Below, piece by piece: positions 45,901-55,732 of a stretch of 64,000 nucleotides of DNA. Below the pieces are notes generated by a model that saw only the letters and a list, made by a program, of their open reading frames with translations, was not told where the DNA came from and ran no database searches. Origin of the DNA: Rhynchopus euleeides (taxonomy: Eukaryota; Euglenozoa; Diplonemea; Diplonemida; Diplonemidae); the NCBI GenBank assembly GCA_963210315.1, contig OY723247.1, positions 372,001 to 436,000 on the forward strand. The letters are read 5' to 3'. The translations under genes were made by a program, and so were the position numbers. The stretch's first letter is position 1, and every line of letters starts with the position of its first letter.

Positions 45901-48900
45901 GTGGTGGATGGAGCCAGCACTGTGGCACAGCCACACAACGGAGGGACACATCTACCAAGCCTGCATACCGTAGACAACGGGTGTCTCCTTAAACTTCTCG
46001 AGTGTCTCCAGGTCCCGTTCCGTCAACCCCTGGCGTTCGAGCACAGAAACCAAACGGGAACGCGCCCATTGCTCCTCGGTGAAGTACACTGTGTCCACTG
46101 TCACGTTCTCCCCACGCCTGTGTCGTGTGCGATGTGGGGTGTGGATGAGAAGACGAGACGGCAGAGACACACGAAGGAAGCAGGGGCTGTTGGAAGCATC
46201 CCCCCTCCCCCCCCCCTCCCCTCCCCTCCCCTTTTCTGGCATTTCTAGCATCCCCCCTCCCCTCCCCTTTTCTGTTGCTGTTTGCTTGCTGTTTTTGCTG
46301 TGTTGTTTCTCATCACTGTTGCTGCATAGTGCAGTTTCCGCCACGTGCGTTGCACGGTTGGACGGGGGCGCGACCACCACCACCCTTCATCAGGAAATCG
46401 GGTTGTGTGTGCGTTGGTGCTCGGCCCCTCTCGCCTTTTAAACACCCGCACACACACACAACAATGACAGAGTGCACGACTCTGGCCGAGCTGGAGGCGC
46501 ACCTGGAGGGGGGGAAAGGGCAGTCGTACGACTGGTCCCCCCCGACCGCGCAGCTCGCGGCGGTGAACGTCGACGTGGTGCAGGCGGGCCTCGTCCGGCA
46601 GAAGGTGCCGTACCCCGCCCTCCTCGGCACCCTGAGGAGCTTGCTCGCGGAGGCTGCGACGAAGAACATCGCGCAGGACCGCATCCTCCCGTCGGCCCTG
46701 GACGCGCTCGTCCAGGGGGTCGGCGACTGGTCGGGGATCGCGCTGGTGAGGCTGCTGGCGACGGTGCAGCTGTGCACGGGGCGGCTGGGGCAGGCGGAGT
46801 CGGTGGCGCGCCTCCGCGGGGAGTCCACGGCCCCGGTGGCCTCCTCCTCGGTGGCCCCCCAGCAGCCGGCGGCGGGTGGGGGCATGGGCGAGGTGATCGC
46901 CCTGATGCACCAGCAGCAACGCCAGAGCATGAAGTTGCTCGAGGCGATGGTGCGCAAGGTGGGCCGCCGCCAGGGGGACGGCGACAGCGAGGGGGAGGCG
47001 GAGGAGCCGCAGCGCGCGGTGGGGGCGGAGGGGGTGGTGCGGTGCCCGGGGGAGTGGCGACGCTTCGTCGACGCCCGGAGCTCGCACGCGGACGAGCTCG
47101 TCCGGTCGCTGCGCGACAGGCTGCCGAGGCGTGGGGGGGTGGCGCGCGACGGGGCGGAGCTGGCGGTGGAGGCCATCGCGCTGGTCCTCCGGGGGAGCCC
47201 GGAGGAGTCGGTCCTCACGAAGCTCGAGGACGCCCTCAGCTATTTCGCGTGGCTGGGGGAGGGGGGTGAGGCGGCCGCCAGGGCGCACCGGCAGCGGCTG
47301 GTCCTCCAGGACCACATCCCCCCCGAGCGGCGAGCGGCGGAGGCGGCGGCGCGGTCGGCGGCCCGGCAGGGGCCAAAAAACGGCGGGGCCGGGGGCGGTG
47401 GCGGTGGGGGTTGGCGCCCGGGGGGGGCGGCCCGCCAACCACGCGCCGCCTGTTCGGCCGCCGCTGACCGGAGGAGGAGCAGGCGCGGGGGGCCCAACCG
47501 CGTCTGCGAGCCGATGGGGGTGTGTCCCGACCGCCCTCCCCGCCAAGGCAAGGGTACATGTGGCGGGGCCCTGGCCAGCGAAGGCGCGCGTCCTCGCCCA
47601 GACCGCGGCCGGCGGAGCCAGCGAGCGAGGTTGGGGGCGTGCCGGGGGAATTGGGTGCGCCGGTGCGGGGGGTGCCGGAGCGTGCGGATGCGGGGCCGGA
47701 TGCGGCGGGGCCCGGGTTGACGCGCGCGCGACGTGTGGAGTTGGAGGACGAGCTGTTCCGGGAGCGGGACGGAAAGCAGCTGGGGCGGGCCCTGGCCGAG
47801 AGCGTGCAGTGGGACCAGCTGCACACCTTCGCGGTGGGGGTCCGCGGTGCGACGGAACGCGACTGGCTGCGGCGGGCGTACGCGGCGGTGGAGGCGGAGC
47901 ACCCGGGCGCGCCAGCGGACGAGCTGGTGCTGCGTTTCGCGTGGGGAAAGCTGCGGGGGGGCGCGGCGCCGGGGACGGTCCGCGACTACGTGGGTCGTCT
48001 GCTGCGGGCGCTGCAAGCGGATGGGGTGCGGGGTTTGCGGACGGCGCGGGTGTTGGGTGTGCAGAAGGCGCTGACGCGCTTTACGATCATGCTGAGGCCG
48101 AGGCAGGCCCCCCCGGTGGACACGCCCGTCGTGCTGCGGACGGTGCGCTCGCTGCAGGAGGCGGGGCACGAGGGCGAGGCGGCGTGCGTGGCGCTGACGT
48201 GGGTGACGCGTGCCAGGCTGGCGGACGTCCGCTACACCGTGGTGGCGGACGTGGCGGAGGTGCTGACGGACGACGGAACGGGCCTGGAGGTGTCCATGCG
48301 GGAGAAGCAGGCTTTGGCGTGGCGGCCGGTGGTCTGGGTGCCGCCGGGGCCGCTGACAGAAGTGGTGCGGGGTTGGTTGCGGACGAGGCGCCAGGCGGGG
48401 GCGCGGGAGTTGTTCTGCGCGACGGAGGGCGAGTACGCCGGGCTGCGCAGGAGGGTGCGTGCGGCGTTGCCGGAGGGGTCGTGGACGCACAGTCTGCGGC
48501 GGGGGTCGGCGCAGGTGTGCGAGGAGGACGGCGCATCGTTGGAGGAGCTGCGCGACCTGCTGCGCCACGCGTCGTCGAAGACAACCCGCCGCTACCTGCA
48601 GTCGACGTCGACGGCGCAGCGGAAGCGGGAGGCCCGTCTGACGGACGGGCTGCAGCACGCTTATTACTGAGCGTGGTGTTCGGTTCGGGTGCTGCGGCGT
48701 ACGAGCCGGAGGTGTCCGGTGGCGGGGGCTCCGCGGAGCCGGATGTGTCGCGGGTGCTGGAGGAGATGGCGGGTGTGCGGGAGCCCGGTAGGGGCGAGGG
48801 GGTCGAGCTGGACAGGTTCCCGGTGGGGATCCTCGACTTCGACGTTTTGGAACGGTACGCGCCGGAGCGCCGGGGCCTGTTCGCGGTGTGTCGGAGCGTG

Positions 48901-51900
48901 GGCGCTTTCCGGGCGGAGCTGTTTGCCGACCCGGTGTTGCCGGGGAAGCCGTCCCGTGTCGGGGATGAGGTGGTGCGGGCGGCGGTGGACGCCGGGGTGC
49001 TGCGGAGGAAGCGGCGAGCGGAGGGTCTGCGGGGTGTGGTGCCCATCTGGACGCTGCCGAAGCCGTCGGGGAAGGCGAGGCTGATCGCCGACTGCCGGCC
49101 GGTGAACTGCTGTATGACCCGGCCGCCGCCGTTCACGCTGCCGTCGCCGCGTGAGTTGGACGCCTTGCTGCTGGGGGGTGACGCGACGCGTGCGGTCGTG
49201 GTGGACTTCCGGGGGTTCTTCTGGCAGTTCCCCCTTGACCCGGGGGTTGGCGAGTTCTTCTCGGTGCGGCAGGGCGGCGGGGCTTTCGCGTTCACGCGGA
49301 TGCCTATGGGGTGGTCGTGGGCGCCGGCGGTGGCGCAGGCGGCGGCGGAGGCGGTGTTGGGGGATCTGCGCGGCGTGTCGGGTGCCGCGTGGATCGACGA
49401 CGTGGTCGTGCTGGGGCGGGGTGTCGGCGAGACGTTGCGGCGGCGCGACTGGTTCGTGCAGCGGGCGGAGGGCGCGGGGGCGGAGCTCCACCCGGATAAG
49501 GGGGAGTGGGAGCCGACTTCGCGGTTCCTGTACGCAGGCCGTGAGTGGGACCTGCGTGCGCGGGGGCGCCGCCTCCCGTTGGAGTGGCGTTTGCGGGTGC
49601 GCGCCGAGATTGCGGCGGTGTGTGGCGCGTCGAGCGTTGGGCTGCGGAGGATGTGGCGCGTAGTGGGTGCGCTGGTGTGGGCGTTTTTCGCGTTGGGAGA
49701 TCGGCTGTGCGACGTGCCAGACCTGATGGATTGGGTGCGGACGCAGGGTAGCCGGGTGGCTGAGGGTTTGTGCGATTGGGAGTCGGCGGTGGCCGTGCCG
49801 GGCGCGGTGCGGCGGGATTTGAAATGGGCGGCGGCGGTGCGGTTGGCGACGGATGTGTTTCGAGCACCACGGCCGGTTGTCGGGGCGGAGTCGCTGTTCG
49901 ACGCGGTGGTGTACACTGATGCGAGCGACGGAGGATGGGGTTGGGTGGTCCAGCTGCGGGCGCAGTGGGGTGCGCATCGGCGCTGGGGCGTATGGGGGCG
50001 GCCTGAGGGCATTTTCCTGTTGGAGATGCGCGCGATGGCTTGGGGCGTGGCGGCCGCGGTATCACGCGGCGCCCGGCGTATTCTGGTTGTTGGGGACAAC
50101 GCCGCCGTCACGGCGGTGTTGGGCAAAGGGCACTGCGCTCTTCGGGTTGGGAATGGGGTCCTGCGGCGGTTGTTCGACCGCTTGGACGGGGTTGGTGCAT
50201 GTGTGTTCAGTGTGTGGATGTCGACGGATCGGATGCCCGCGGACGAGCTGTCTCGCCGTCTGTGCCGCGGGTCCGACAGAACTCCGTATGTGACGGAGGG
50301 GGTCGACGTGCGGCCTGGTGGGTTTGCGTGGGTGGGCTGAGCGGCGCGGAAACTGCGACCCTTGGGTTGTGTGTGCGTTGGTGCTCGGCCCCTCTCGCAG
50401 ATCTTGACTAGGCAGGCTGTCCCCCCTCCTCTCTCCGGCCCTCTGGGCAAATTATTGCTTTGTTGTGTTTCTCGCGTCGCGCGAAGATACTTGCTCCGCA
50501 CTATTCACTAAATCTCCTACGAACGACTTTAGTCGAGTGGCTTCGCCACGGTAAGGGAGATTTAGAATAGGGAGGAGCGGCGCGCGCGAGGTTTCTGTTG
50601 CTGTTTGCTTGCTGTTTTTGCTGTGTTGTTTCTCATCACTGTTGCTGCATAGTGCAGTTTCCGCCACGTGCGTTGCACGGTTGGACGGGGGCGCGACCAC
50701 CACCACCCTTCATCAGGAAATCGGGTTGTGTGTGCGTTGGTGCTCGGCCCCTCTCGCAGATCTTGACTAGGCAGGCTGTCCCCCCTCCTCTCTCCGGCCC
50801 TCTGGGCAAATTATTGCTTTGTTGTGTTTCTCGCGTCGCGCGAAGATACTTGCTCCGCACTATTCACTAAATCTCCCCTCCCCTCCCCTCCCCTCCCCTC
50901 CCCTCCCCCCCCCTCCCCTCCCCTCCCCTCCCCTCCCCTCCCCTCCCCTCCCCTCCCCTCCCCTCCCCTCCCCTCCCCTCCCCTCCCCTCCCCTCCCCTC
51001 CCCTCCCCTCCCCTCCCCCTGCACTTTTCCGGGGATTCTCCGAGGCAGCACAGGCATGTCATACGCAGCTTGTTCAGCAGATTCGTCAAACAGCTCTTGC
51101 AGCACCGTGAGGGACTTGAAGGCCATCCTGCGATGCGGGTGTTGGTGGCATCGGCCCCAGGGGCGCGATGAATGCGAGAGATGAGGCAGGGCGGCTGATA
51201 CACACATCCTGCCGTGCCAACGCAGTAGAGGCAGCTTCGACTCACACATCCAAGTGTTGAGATGGAGGCGACTGGTGTCGAATCGCACGTGATGGGGGGA
51301 TGGGGGTAGAGCATACTCGCGCATCAAACTGTTCCTGCTGTTCCGCCTCACGATCTTCCCAAGGCGCAGCAGACAGTAGAACGGGATCACGACTCTGCGG
51401 TGTTGTGGGTGTTGGACCTCCCCCACCCGACGCCGATACCTCCTTGCGCCAACCAAAATCCCTTTTTTTGCAATGCAGGAACCGAGTCACATCGAGCCAC
51501 CCCCCCCCCTCTCGGGCCCGGCCACCCGCCCCTCTCCGATTCTGGTATCAAAACACACAACACACCCACCCCTGCCCGAGAGGGGCGACACGCCACCCCA
51601 CCCCCCCCTCCGCACAAGCTTTGCATACTTGTCCTTCGCCTTCAGCACATCCTCGATGTACTCCCGAAGGCGGTCCCCAAGAGGAAGGATCCACTCGTCT
51701 GTCATCACCCACACAGACTTCCCGGAGGCGACAGAGAAGATCTGCTTGAAGTCATCGATATTCGTTGCCACGGGACGCGGGGACCTGAAGTGTTGAAGGG
51801 GCCCGCCGAGAACCTCGAAGACACGCTCGTTGAAGTCAGGGTACTCCACGTGGAACTGGTTCTGTTGGGGAGTGGTGGTTAGCACGGCAGCAAATATATT

Positions 51901-54106
51901 AGCCACAAGAATATCCCTGCCGGACACTACACACGCAATGCCTTCCAGTTGGTGGGAGTTGACTCCGGAAGGGTCGTGAAATAAGTTGACACACTCCGCT
52001 CCCGATTTGACTTGAGGTGTGGTTCCGGCGCAAGGCTGCAGAGCGACATACCAAGATGCTGGTGTCGAGGAAGGCAAGCTCCAGGTTGTGCCAGAGGAAC
52101 GGGTTGTCGAGGACGTAGTCCGACTCGTCGTCCCCCGAGCTGAGGGTCACCCCCTTGCGCAGCACCTCCGCCATGTGTTGCATCCCACCTGACGTGGAGA
52201 AGGCACGCACACACCCCGCCAAGAAGGTGGAGCTCATCTTCATGTTGGCCTTCGTGATGTTCTCCACAACAGCGACTGCGTTGTTGGTCCCAACACCCGG
52301 TCCCAGCGACTGCACAATCGAAGCGTACGTCCCGATGTCTGGCACAAGCTTTCTGCAGGCAGGAGGGGCGGGTTGGGTGGGGGTGGTGCGGCACCCTACA
52401 TACCTTTCGCGGAGCTTCTTAAAGAGCTCGAGCACGCCCTTGACATCCATCGCCTTGGCATGCGCCCCAATAGCCAGGTTGAAGAACACTGTGTGGCGGA
52501 TGCCCTGTTTCTCCGCATCATCCAGAACCATCATCGCAGCCTGCGGGTCTTCGGTCACCATAGCAAACTTCAAGGATTGGTAATAGGTGACGTGGTCTGG
52601 CTGATAGTGCGAAGGGTACGCCTTGAGGATTTCGTACAGCTTCCAGAAGCGGTGCTTCAGATGGCGGTAACGGTATCTCGCGCGTCCTTGAAACTGTGTG
52701 GTCTGGATGTAATCGTTTCCCTGCCGGATGTTCAGCAGCATCATTTTCTCCACCGCGTCGCGCGGCTCGCCCAGACAGGTGTCGTGAAGGCTCTGTGCCA
52801 ACGCCGTCATCACCTTCATCCATGCGGTGGCCGACGGGGTGTATGTGATGTCATACGACCTCAGGAATGTCATCCGCGCCGCGTTATACCCACGCACAGA
52901 CCCATCCGCATACGCCGATATCATCGCGCTGCACTGCATATCCGAGAGACGGTACTTCTCGGAGAACTCCTGATACAACTCCAGGGCGCCTGTTGGGTTG
53001 CGCCCTCTGCTGTACGCCGCGAGCAGTGTTGTCAGTAGCTTGGCCTCCTGCGGGCTAGACGTGCCTTTGTTGGACACATGGGGGAAGTCCTTCCGGAAAG
53101 CCTCGAAGTAATACCGTGCGTCACGCCAGTTCCCCTGCCGCGCGTTGGCGTGGATGAAGGCGACGTAGTCCTCCCTGCGGAAGGAGTTCTCCGCGCAGAA
53201 GTTAAACACCTCGCGCGCGTTATCGAGGTGGGACATCTTCCCACTCTTCCCCAGGGCGTACACCACAGAGGGCAACACATAGCGGGTTGCGTAACCCTTC
53301 TTTGTCGCATCGAAGTAGAGCGTAATGCAGGCCTCCGTGAGCCCTGCTGTTGAAGCGACCTGCATTAGCGCTGCTGTGGTCTTCGGCCCCCACTGGTCCT
53401 CCACCCCGTTGAGCCACTTCATCATCACCTTCCACTGCTTCTCCCGCTCCGCCGCGGTGAAGACCCGGAAGCGGTGCTTCATGATGTCCCCCATCCACCC
53501 CACCAGCACCAGATAGAAACACCCCTCGTCGTTCAGCAGGTGCAGGATCTTCAGATCCTCCAGCAGCTCCATGATGTCCTGCGTCCGATCCGGCTTCCCC
53601 TCCTTCATCAGCAGGGAGGGCACATCCAAAGCCCCTATGATCTTGCAGTACTGCAGGTATTCCTTGAAGGTCTTGGGGACCCTTTCCTCCACCACCACCT
53701 CCTCCTCCTGCAAATCAGCTGATTCCTGCCGCCCGGTCCGCATCGTCTTCCACGCAGACGACTGCAGAGATGATGCAGCCTTCCCTGCAGAGGCCTGGCC
53801 CTGCTTTGGCGGGCTGCCCGCCTCTGCATCACCCCCCGCCGTGGTGTCTGTGGTGCACCACCTGCGCTGGGCAAATCCTTGGCTGTGCCGCCTGCCGCCT
53901 GCTCTGTGGGGCACGGCGTATTGCAGAGGCCCGAGGCAGAGCACACTGGAGGCAGCCTCGCCCCTCTCTGGCTGTGCCGCTGGCGCTGCCAACCCATTGG
54001 ACCCCGGGGCACTGACGGCGTGTGCCTGGCGCGAACCCCCAGATGTTGAGGAGGCTCCGACAAGCCCTGCTACGCCCCGCACGCCCCGCATCGATGCGGT
54101 GATCAT
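42913..54106 (-). CDS. PPR-PIN protein with lysine/acid-rich repeat tail, nine exons
   Basis: Exons are 54106-52404, 52352-52052, 51861-51629, 51394-51317, 51127-51065, 46117-45969, 45885-45753, 45516-45456 and 45201-42913, giving 1669 residues. Every intron starts GTATG and ends AG, and all phases match, which supports a single gene. The N terminus (MITASMRGVRGVAGLVGASS) is Arg-rich without acids, like a mitochondrial presequence. PPR-type helical repeats cover about 120-560. A PIN-like nuclease fold spans exons 2-8: LAFLDTSIL, DKVVIPFYCLLRLGKIVRR, RRSILVAHLIHQFQLQ and FFCARNQDHLALAKDLGLE. The tail has a KKKKKKK stretch and seven SSWGKMKPKKQ-type repeats. It probably cuts or processes organelle RNA; one expected acidic PIN residue is not obvious. 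The 4.9-kb fifth intron holds a retroelement. Confidence 0.8.
43060..44600. repeat. Coding repeats: SSWGKMKPKKQ modules
   Basis: Six near-identical copies and one divergent copy of SSWGKMKPKKQ followed by (A/D)EAEDDVADYTP, separated by acidic Pro/Ala/Asp spacers of varying length. The underlying DNA (CTTCATCTT(G/T)CCCCAAGACGAC on the plus strand) is highly similar between copies, so the array is recent or under homogenisation. Confidence 0.9.
46200..46268. repeat. CCCCT-rich microsatellite, left flank of the retroelement
   Basis: Short CCCCT runs with an interrupting TTTTCTGGCATTTCTAGCAT. Together with 50877-51019 it forms the intronic repeat into which the retroelement went. Confidence 0.8.
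46464..47720 (+). CDS. Gag-like ORF of the YR retroelement
   Basis: 418 codons from the ATG at 46464 (MTECTTLAELEAHLEGG). Helical N-terminal half, then a Gly/Arg-rich basic C terminus suited to nucleic-acid binding. No zinc knuckle seen. It is called gag-like from its position as first ORF and its composition. Confidence 0.65.
   Translation: MTECTTLAELEAHLEGGKGQSYDWSPPTAQLAAVNVDVVQAGLVRQKVPYPALLGTLRSLLAEAATKNIAQDRILPSALDALVQGVGDWSGIALVRLLATVQLCTGRLGQAESVARLRGESTAPVASSSVAPQQPAAGGGMGEVIALMHQQQRQSMKLLEAMVRKVGRRQGDGDSEGEAEEPQRAVGAEGVVRCPGEWRRFVDARSSHADELVRSLRDRLPRRGGVARDGAELAVEAIALVLRGSPEESVLTKLEDALSYFAWLGEGGEAAARAHRQRLVLQDHIPPERRAAEAAARSAARQGPKNGGAGGGGGGGWRPGGAARQPRAACSAAADRRRSRRGGPNRVCEPMGVCPDRPPRQGKGTCGGALASEGARPRPDRGRRSQRARLGACRGNWVRRCGGCRSVRMRGRMRRGPG
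47558..48670 (+). CDS. Tyrosine recombinase of the YR retroelement
   Basis: The C-terminal half carries the recombinase signatures: an Arg in WVTRARLADVRY, HSLRRG (HxxR), LLRHASSKTTRRYL with the second His, and a following Tyr as nucleophile. The N-terminal half looks like the SAM-like core-binding domain. It overlaps the preceding ORF in another frame; the start is uncertain. It would integrate a circular DNA copy without making a target duplication. Confidence 0.85.
   Translation: MWRGPGQRRRASSPRPRPAEPASEVGGVPGELGAPVRGVPERADAGPDAAGPGLTRARRVELEDELFRERDGKQLGRALAESVQWDQLHTFAVGVRGATERDWLRRAYAAVEAEHPGAPADELVLRFAWGKLRGGAAPGTVRDYVGRLLRALQADGVRGLRTARVLGVQKALTRFTIMLRPRQAPPVDTPVVLRTVRSLQEAGHEGEAACVALTWVTRARLADVRYTVVADVAEVLTDDGTGLEVSMREKQALAWRPVVWVPPGPLTEVVRGWLRTRRQAGARELFCATEGEYAGLRRRVRAALPEGSWTHSLRRGSAQVCEEDGASLEELRDLLRHASSKTTRRYLQSTSTAQRKREARLTDGLQHAYY
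48766..50340 (+). CDS. Reverse transcriptase-RNase H of the YR retroelement
   Basis: The RT region has WTLPKPSGKARLIADCRPVN, VVVDFRGFFWQFPLD, TRMPMGWSWAPAVAQ and the catalytic AAWIDDVVVLG. RNase H follows with VYTDASDGGWGW, LLEMRAMAWG, VVGDNAAV and PADELSRRL. The frame is also open upstream of the chosen ATG. The family is known to express its ORFs from overlapping frames. No protease or integrase is present, as expected for the DIRS order. Confidence 0.88.
   Translation: MAGVREPGRGEGVELDRFPVGILDFDVLERYAPERRGLFAVCRSVGAFRAELFADPVLPGKPSRVGDEVVRAAVDAGVLRRKRRAEGLRGVVPIWTLPKPSGKARLIADCRPVNCCMTRPPPFTLPSPRELDALLLGGDATRAVVVDFRGFFWQFPLDPGVGEFFSVRQGGGAFAFTRMPMGWSWAPAVAQAAAEAVLGDLRGVSGAAWIDDVVVLGRGVGETLRRRDWFVQRAEGAGAELHPDKGEWEPTSRFLYAGREWDLRARGRRLPLEWRLRVRAEIAAVCGASSVGLRRMWRVVGALVWAFFALGDRLCDVPDLMDWVRTQGSRVAEGLCDWESAVAVPGAVRRDLKWAAAVRLATDVFRAPRPVVGAESLFDAVVYTDASDGGWGWVVQLRAQWGAHRRWGVWGRPEGIFLLEMRAMAWGVAAAVSRGARRILVVGDNAAVTAVLGKGHCALRVGNGVLRRLFDRLDGVGACVFSVWMSTDRMPADELSRRLCRGSDRTPYVTEGVDVRPGGFAWVG
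50364..50876 (+). repeat. B1-A2-B2 split repeat block of the YR retroelement
   Basis: B1 50364-50517, A2 50592-50757, B2 50723-50876. Between B1 and A2 lies a 74-nt segment with small palindromes (CGACTTTAGTCG, GTGGCTTCGCCAC). A1 is at 46269-46434. Confidence 0.92.
50877..51019. repeat. (CCCCT)n microsatellite in intron 5
   Basis: About 28 copies of CCCCT on the plus strand, purine-rich (AGGGG) in the transcript of the host gene. It directly abuts the B2 repeat. Confidence 0.95.
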
Positions 54107-54971
54107 CGCTACTCGCCGTGCCAGATGTTGTTGCCAAGGGGGGGGTGTGAATGAGGGGAGGGTGGGACGGCGTGGAGGCGGGGAGATCGACAATATCCAA
54201 CCCAAGGCAGGTGCGTCACACGGTCATCAGGGGCGGCAGCGGCGGCGGCGGCGCGGGGGGGGAGGTGGGGTGGCACCGTGGGGGGATGGGATGGGGAGCA
54301 GGGGGTGTGGCGACTTTATTTGCGCCTCCACCTCCCCGAGGAAAATCCCTCCCCCCCCGCCTGCGAGTTTGGTGCGATGGGTGGTGGTGGTGGTGGTGTG
54401 GGGTCAGATGGTGCTGCGCAAGGGTATGGTTACGGGTAGGGAGGGAGGGGGTTGGGGGTCGGGGGGCCGTCCACATCAGAGTTAACTCGGCAAGACTGCC
54501 GCATGCGTGTAAGCCGCTGCATCCGCCCTCTCCTCCCCCCCCTTGACCGTGACGGGTCTGCACTGTCCCGCAGGGATAAAGGGGGGGGGGGGTAGTGAGG
54601 CAGCGATGTCGAAGTAGAGGGAATCACAAGGGCCATCTCCATTTCTCTCTCGTTCTGCAGTTGTGCCCGTCGAGATCCAGATAGCCAGATAGGGGGGCGG
54701 GGTGGGCGGAGCGGCAGTTCGCATATTGCTAGCGAGAGGGGCTTACAGAAGTAAACAACCCACTGGACTGCAAGCCGTTGAATCTGCTTCAGGGCCTATA
54801 ATAGTATAATAGGGCTGGGAGGCGGGTGGAGACCCTACACCTATGTGGTTGTCACAGTGGGCACCCTTCCCACCTTCGGGGCGTCGCTCAGAGGTGTGGT
54901 AAGGCGGGCCGAGGCGGCTCTGCTGCGACCCCCCTCCCACTCCATGAAAACGCTGTCGCTGTGTTGTGATT
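54107..54971. other. Intergenic, 865 bp
   Basis: Between the PPR-PIN start and the RIIa-like gene stop. GGC- and CCCC-rich simple sequence near 54230-54370 and 54530-54600. I see no gene. Confidence 0.45.
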
Positions 54972-55732
54972 CTAGGCTGTGTTTTCATTTGTTGGTTTGT
55001 GTTCCTTGTAATCAGGCACCAGCTTTTTGAGATAGTTGATGTGGAACTGCAACCGGTCCTGGCTGTTCTTCTTCTTGTTGGCTTCAGAAGTATCCGTCTC
55101 ATCGGCACCAACCTTGCTGGTCACAAGTTGGATCACCCACCTGTCGATAAAGTCACTGATGTTGTGACGCTTCATGTACCTTTATGGGTGGTGTCGGATG
55201 GCAGCATGACTCGCAGAAACAGGTTAACGGAAAGCCCTGGATTGATGATTGGTAACCACAGCAGGCGTGTAACCATCAGGATGGCAGATTTTTGTTTGCG
55301 TGGCATAGACAATCCCAGGCACTGGGCACTCGCACATGAAGCCCCGTTGACGCCCCGCTTCCTGCAAGCAGGTTTGGGGGTAAAGTGCTTGGCGAGGCTT
55401 ACGGAAGAGGCTCGTGAGGCCAGCAAATTGCCCAGGCAAACAGCGATTCTGGAGACGGGGGGGGGGGGGGGGGGTTCACACCCATGCACTGTGCTGAGAA
55501 CACCAATATGACCCCCTGCATACCGGATTTCGTCCGCCTTGCTTTTGTCCGAGGTCTTCTTAGTTTTTTGAGTCTTTTGGGTGAGGATGTCCAGCAGATG
55601 AGTCACTGGCTCATCAGGCATCTCGACCAACAGTTCCGTGGCAACCATTTCGAAGAAGGCGGTGGTCTCGCCCAGCTGCAGGTAGTGCTTCGCCTGCTCG
55701 ATGGAATGCTCATCTTCCAACAAGACGCTCAT
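54972..55732 (-). CDS. Small RIIa/Dpy-30-like protein, two exons
   Basis: Exons 55732-55524 and 55179-54972 give 138 residues; the intron (344 nt) starts GTATGC, ends AAG, and the phase fits. Residues ~14-52 (AKHYLQLGETTAFFEMVATE, then LLVEMPDEPVTHLLDIL) match the RIIa/Dpy-30 dimerisation-docking pattern, a two-helix motif with a conserved E-x-P-D/E-x-P turn. A second weaker copy is YMKRHNISDFIDRWVIQLV. A Lys/Thr-rich linker (TQKTQKTKKTSDKSKADE) joins them. Such domains dimerise and hold anchoring proteins in flagellar axonemes, so a flagellar role is plausible but inferred. I do not recognise the ortholog. Confidence 0.72.

Larger units (their letters stand above)
46269..50876 (+). mobile_element. 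VIPER/DIRS-like tyrosine-recombinase retroelement, looks whole
   Basis: A 4.6-kb element antisense to the host gene, inside intron 5. It has split direct repeats in the order A1 - genes - B1 - A2 - B2, typical of Ngaro/VIPER-type YR retroelements. A1 (46269-46434) and A2 (50592-50757) are 166 nt and identical by eye. B1 (50364-50517) and B2 (50723-50876) are 154 nt. A and B overlap by 35 nt. Gene order is gag-like, tyrosine recombinase, then RT + RNase H, as in trypanosomatid VIPER/TATE elements. There is no target duplication, as expected for recombinase-mediated insertion. Identical repeats suggest a young copy. Confidence 0.85.

Noticed and set aside
48087-50501. 804-codon minus-strand ORF across the YR retroelement
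   Set aside because: It is antisense to clear recombinase and RT/RNase H domains and is Arg/Pro-rich, as expected for a shadow in GC-rich DNA.
51025-51127. Alternative exon 5 end at GTGCAG, with exon 6 starting at 46107
   Set aside because: Phases would also fit, but every other intron starts GTATG. A GTATGA at 51064 with the CACAG acceptor at 46118 fits both consensus and phase.
55457-55474. Functional meaning of G-runs (G-quadruplex) in introns and spacers
   Set aside because: Long G/C runs occur all over the window and show no consistent position relative to genes.
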